A stretch of DNA of 52,667 nt, from contig DACV01000008.1 of NCBI GenBank assembly GCA_002494885.1, positions 1-52,667 on the forward strand. The letters run 5' to 3'. The notes below the pieces were generated by a model that was given only the letters and a program-made list of their open reading frames with translations, searched no databases and had not been told where the DNA came from. The stretch comes from Methanobacterium sp. UBA44. Lineage in GTDB: Archaea > Methanobacteriota > Methanobacteria > Methanobacteriales > Methanobacteriaceae. Both the position numbers and the translations under genes were made by a program. Positions 49,396-52,667 of this stretch are shown piece by piece. Position 1 is the first letter of the stretch, and each line of letters opens with the position of its first letter.

Positions 49396-51249
49396 GTGAA
49401 AAAAAGTATAATATTTATGACACTTGTTGGTATCATGGTAATAGGTTTATGTGGAAGTGTAGCAGCTACTGTCGATAGCAGTATGAACACAACCAATCTA
49501 ACAAATAACAGGCACGTCTTTATCAATGTTTCCAATGATAATGGTGTTAAATATGACAAAGATGGTTCAGTCTACAGTGGTCCAAATAACACCTATTACA
49601 TTAAGGCAGACGGTGGAGGAATGAATGAGCTTCATATTACAAATGACTCAAATATAATTAGTGCATATGGTCAGGTAAGTGTGATTAACGCCACAAGTAC
49701 TTCTTCATCTGGTGTATTTTATATAACCAATACTGGAGGACGTGGATACACTGATGATATGATTCTTTTGATATCAGTAGCAGGGCCAATTTCTGATAAT
49801 TTCTCCATAAAGATCACATCAAGTGGATACACATGGACAGTAACAGGAACAACTCCTACCAATTACACATACACCACTGGTGTAAATGAAACTTTTACAA
49901 AATCTGACTTCCAGTACGGTGCAACCGTGTATAAACCAGGTCCAGGAGCCCTTGGAACATGGTCATTACCACTTTACTACGGCCAAAATACCAGCGATTC
50001 TTCAACCTCATCATACTTGATGTTTGTAGATCTATACCTTGGAACACTGAAAGGAACTAATTTCCCAAATCTGATAGATAATGGTGCAGTGAAAGTTGAA
50101 TACGCTATCACAGGCCTAACCACAACTGCAGCATTCAATATATATGGATGGGCAGGTGCAGCAAATCAGGGTCAAGGAATAAGCTGGACAAACAGGGTTC
50201 AGGATTCAGGATCAAGTGGATATTCCGTTAATTATACTCCAATAACTCCCGTTGCAGACTTTGCCGCTGCTAATACAAGTGGTTCAGATTCATTGACTGT
50301 TCAATTCACAGATACATCTGCAAATTACCCAACATCATGGTTATGGGACTTTGGAGACGGCACAACATCAACAGAACAAAACCCAACACACACCTACACT
50401 ACACCTGGTGTTTACACAGTAAAATTAACAGCAAGCAACCTTGCAGGCAGCGATACCATGACAAAAACAGGTTATATCACTGTTTTAGACACCATAGCTC
50501 CAACAGTAACTGTTAATCCTGTAGGCGGTAATTTTGACGACGTTCAAAATGTAACCCTAACAACTGACGAACCAGCCACCATATACTACACTACAGATGG
50601 CAGCACACCAACAACAAGCAGTACTCAATATACTGGTCCTATCAGTATAACTGACACTACAACATTAAAATTCTTTGCAGTAGATACAGCCGGTAATGCA
50701 TCTCCAGTACAGTCTGAAACATACAACATCAAATCTGAAGTGTATGTAAACATTACATCATCCAACCCTAACCCACAAATAGGTGACAAGGTAACATACA
50801 CATTCAAACTAGGTAACAAAGGACCAGGAATAGCAAAAGATGTCGTATTTACTTACGTGATCCCAGATGGTGTTGAGTTCGCTGGTGCAAACGTTGACCA
50901 AGGTACTTGGAGTTACAATGAAACCACCAGAACTTTAACCTGGACACTAGGAGATGTTGTAGTAGGAGATCCATACTTATGGCTCGATCTAAACATTTTA
51001 AGTTCTGGAAGCTTTAACATACAACCTACAGTCTCTGTAGATGGTTACAATCCAAATTTAGAGGGTAATATCGGTTCTTTACTGGTTAATATCCTTGCAT
51101 CAACAAACACAACTGATAATGAAAATACAGTTAATGCAGCAACTGAAGCTAGTACAGTACCAATGCAAAATACTGGTATACCAATTGCAGGCTTAGCTAT
51201 GGCTTTGTTAATGGTTAGTGGCGGACTAGTCTTAGGTAGGAAAAAATAA
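49396..51249 (+). CDS. Anchored surface protein: family domain, PKD, chitobiase-C-like, DUF11, C-terminal QNTG/TM signal
   Basis: Starts at GTG 49396, correctly spaced after AAAGGAGGTG; the upstream in-frame ATG at 49345 lies in the promoter. 617 residues: signal peptide (KKSIIFMTLVGIMVIGLCGSVAA), paralogous family domain (about 30-260), PKD (about 265-345; WLWDFGDGTTSTEQNP), chitobiase-C-like (about 350-435; TIYYTTDGSTPTTSSTQ), DUF11 (about 445-555; SSNPNPQIGDKVTYTFKLGN) and a tail VPMQNTGIPI, hydrophobic helix, GRKK. The tail looks like a sortase-type or archaeosortase-type sorting signal, or a plain membrane anchor. It presumably projects from the pseudomurein wall and may act as an adhesin. 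Confidence 0.88.
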   Translation: MKKSIIFMTLVGIMVIGLCGSVAATVDSSMNTTNLTNNRHVFINVSNDNGVKYDKDGSVYSGPNNTYYIKADGGGMNELHITNDSNIISAYGQVSVINATSTSSSGVFYITNTGGRGYTDDMILLISVAGPISDNFSIKITSSGYTWTVTGTTPTNYTYTTGVNETFTKSDFQYGATVYKPGPGALGTWSLPLYYGQNTSDSSTSSYLMFVDLYLGTLKGTNFPNLIDNGAVKVEYAITGLTTTAAFNIYGWAGAANQGQGISWTNRVQDSGSSGYSVNYTPITPVADFAAANTSGSDSLTVQFTDTSANYPTSWLWDFGDGTTSTEQNPTHTYTTPGVYTVKLTASNLAGSDTMTKTGYITVLDTIAPTVTVNPVGGNFDDVQNVTLTTDEPATIYYTTDGSTPTTSSTQYTGPISITDTTTLKFFAVDTAGNASPVQSETYNIKSEVYVNITSSNPNPQIGDKVTYTFKLGNKGPGIAKDVVFTYVIPDGVEFAGANVDQGTWSYNETTRTLTWTLGDVVVGDPYLWLDLNILSSGSFNIQPTVSVDGYNPNLEGNIGSLLVNILASTNTTDNENTVNAATEASTVPMQNTGIPIAGLAMALLMVSGGLVLGRKK

Positions 51250-51261
51250 ACAATTTTTCAC

Positions 51262-51409
51262 TTGAAAATCTGTCAAAATCAAGATTTTGACGCCGCGAAC
51301 ACGAAGTGTTTGTTGGCTTTGATTTTCAATGTTTGTGAAACTCCGTTTCACAACCGGAAAAATTAAAAATTTTTCCATGCCCCAAACACAATGTGTTTGA
51401 GGGTTTCTC
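51262..51409. repeat. Hairpin cluster after the anchored surface protein
   Basis: Perfect stems: TTGAAAATC/GATTTTCAA (51262-51270 with 51321-51329) enclosing GTCAAAATC, AA, GATTTTGAC (51272-51291); CGAACAC, GAA, GTGTTTG with one wobble (51296-51312); then GTGAAAC, TCC, GTTTCAC (51335-51351); GGAAAAATT, AAA, AATTTTTCC (51356-51376); CAAACAC, AAT, GTGTTTG (51383-51399). The T-run TCTCTTTTTTTT that follows probably ends transcription. The arms CAAACAC/GTGTTTG also occur at 18532-18548. Confidence 0.82.
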
Positions 51410-51591
51410 TTTTTTTTATTTTTCTTATTTGAACATTAAACTGTATTTTTATCTAACTCGACACTTTTTTAATATGAACTGGATAATTTAATAGTCATGA
51501 TTAATGTTATTTGAATTAAATTACATTAAAATTGTAAATAAAGCTCAAAATATCTTTTTATTGCAACATAAATTCAGGTAATTTTTTAATA

Positions 51592-51650
51592 TCTTCTGAA
51601 GGTTTAAATATATTGATATGCAAATCTTGACTTGTCAACCTAAAATATTA
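51592..51650 (+). promoter_or_regulatory. Promoter of the last surface-protein gene, with inverted repeat TTGAC-TT-GTCAA
   Basis: TATA box TTTAAATATATTG at 51603-51613 and perfect inverted repeat TTGAC, TT, GTCAA at 51627-51638, about 24 bases later, at the likely start of transcription. It is nearly identical to the block at 49310-49366. The distance from TATA to start codon is 73 bases here and 75 there. Confidence 0.65.
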
Positions 51651-51675
51651 TAAAAAAATAATCGGAGGTGATAAT

Positions 51676-52667
51676 ATGAAAAAAAGTATAATATTCATGA
51701 CGCTAATTGGTGCTATAATACTGAGTTTATGTGGAAGCGTAGCAGCTGCGGATAACGATACGCTGAATACAACTATTATTCCACAATACAACCATGTCTA
51801 TATTAATGTATCCAATGATAATGGAGTCAAGTATAATGTGGATTATGATTATTATTTAAATGACCCGATTCAGCAAGGATACAATCCAAACGGTACAAAC
51901 GGTACATATTACATCAAGGCTGAAGGTGGAGGGCTTAACCAGCTCCATATATGTAACAGTAGCGATACAAGCGCAATGTATGGTCAAATAATCGTGAACA
52001 ACACTACCAGTGGTTCTCAATCTGGTGTATTCTATATCACTACCACTGGAGGTCGTGGGCTCAATGATAACATCATACTTCTACTATCAGTGAAGGGACC
52101 TATAGAAGATAATTTTAATTTGACTATAGTTTCAAGTGGGTACACCTGGGTAATTTCGACCTTTGGTGCAGTTCAACCACCACTACCAACAAACCCTCAG
52201 CACGTTGTAGGAGCTGTGAACGAAACTTTCACAAAGTCTGACTTCCTTTACGGCCCACAGACAACAAGACCCGCTCCTAGTGGATGGCAGCCACTTTACT
52301 ACGGCCAAAATACCAATGACAACTCAACTGCCGAATACTTGATGTTCATAGACCTGTACCTTGGTAACTTAGACCCTCGTAGAGTTGCTAACTTGATAGA
52401 CAATGGTGCTGTTAAGGTTGAATACACTTTAAACAACATGTACACAACAGCTTCATTCAACGCTTACGCATGGACTGGTGCATCATTCCAAGGTACAGGA
52501 ATTAACTGGTGTAACCCAATCATAAATAATATGAATCCTTGTGTAGTTACAGTTAATTATACTCCAGTAACTCCTGTTGCTGATTTCACTGCGGATAACA
52601 CATCTGGTTCAGACTCATTAACAGTAAAATTCACAGATACATCCGAAAATTACCCAACATCATGGTT
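51676..52667 (+). CDS. Partial surface protein, third paralogue
   Basis: ATG at 51676 after ATCGGAGGTGAT. The frame is open to the window edge (330 codons). The signal peptide (KKSIIFMTLIGAIILSLCGS) is almost the same as in the 49396 gene, and the family domain follows (NVSNDNGVKYNVDY, GGGLNQLHICNSSD, TTTGGRGLNDNIILLLSVKG, SDFLYG, YYGQNTNDNSTAEYLMFID). A PKD domain begins near residue 300 (VADFTADNTSGSDSLTVKF). The rest, probably chitobiase-C/DUF11/anchor as in the previous gene, is outside the window. It is a tandem duplicate of the 49396 gene, sharing its promoter sequence. Confidence 0.88.
   Translation, partial: MKKSIIFMTLIGAIILSLCGSVAAADNDTLNTTIIPQYNHVYINVSNDNGVKYNVDYDYYLNDPIQQGYNPNGTNGTYYIKAEGGGLNQLHICNSSDTSAMYGQIIVNNTTSGSQSGVFYITTTGGRGLNDNIILLLSVKGPIEDNFNLTIVSSGYTWVISTFGAVQPPLPTNPQHVVGAVNETFTKSDFLYGPQTTRPAPSGWQPLYYGQNTNDNSTAEYLMFIDLYLGNLDPRRVANLIDNGAVKVEYTLNNMYTTASFNAYAWTGASFQGTGINWCNPIINNMNPCVVTVNYTPVTPVADFTADNTSGSDSLTVKFTDTSENYPTSW

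Overview
The window is low-GC archaeal DNA from a hydrogenotrophic methanogen of the order Methanobacteriales, most likely a Methanobacterium. The evidence is an F420H2 oxidase (FprA), the F420 biosynthesis enzyme CofH, a VorABC 2-oxoacid:ferredoxin oxidoreductase with the order-specific beta-gamma fusion, the NrpR nitrogen regulator with its GGAA-N6-TTCC operator, an FwdF-type polyferredoxin, kinases with an N-terminal MEDS sensor domain, archaeal TATA boxes and GGAGGTGA-like ribosome binding sites, and a BHB-type intron in elongator tRNA-Met.

Layout. 1-2.0 kb: a partial Cys-rich protein (minus strand) and fprA. 2.5-10.5 kb: a 2-oxoacid metabolism block, with an HTH-cupin regulator, an acyl-CoA synthetase, vorCBA, and a second oxidoreductase with a fused gamma-alpha subunit plus a beta subunit. 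10.5-15.2 kb: a small membrane protein, a large PAS/GAF histidine kinase and intron-containing tRNA-Met. 15.3-22.3 kb: small genes and a universal stress protein, then a graveyard of broken accessory genes (HepT, HsdM, AlbA_2-type ATPase, HsdS fused to an AAA ATPase, an M23 peptidase split by a frameshift, a histidine kinase cut by one TGA). 22.5-25.5 kb: zinc-ribbon/AIM24 protein, cofH, ThiF-like E1 enzyme. 25.7-30.5 kb: nitrogen block with two glutamine synthetases and nrpR. 30.8-32.0 kb: ferredoxin and eight-cluster polyferredoxin. 32.0-42.1 kb: molybdenum/tungsten block with two molbindins, two tupA, tupBC, a MOT1-type permease, a FecBCD/MolABC-type importer, a response-regulator-like protein and a small secreted protein. 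42.5-52.7 kb: cell-surface proteins, including three paralogues of one secreted family and a 1751-residue protein with two eight-bladed PQQ-like propellers, PKD, chitobiase-C-terminal-like and CARDB domains.

How it may work together. The acyl-CoA synthetase and Vor/Kor enzymes could convert branched-chain or aryl acids to CoA esters and then, by reductive carboxylation, to 2-oxoacids for amino acid synthesis. NrpR would repress the second glutamine synthetase through the operator seen in its promoter. The metal block would supply and buffer tungstate/molybdate for formylmethanofuran dehydrogenase, whose FwdF-like electron carrier lies beside it.

The most unusual signal is a family of short, GC-clamped, A/T-rich perfect hairpins (6-9 bp arms, usually a 3-nt AAA/GAA/AGA/TTT loop). 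They occur as mosaic clusters at 30.6, 43.7 and 51.3 kb, as one unit beside the tRNA, and as two-hairpin units inside the first codons of two unrelated genes (9.55 and 18.5 kb), where both encode the peptide QNSKNFG. Several other genes carry single-base lesions, three of them near A-runs or glycine codons, so either decay or draft-sequence error should be considered.
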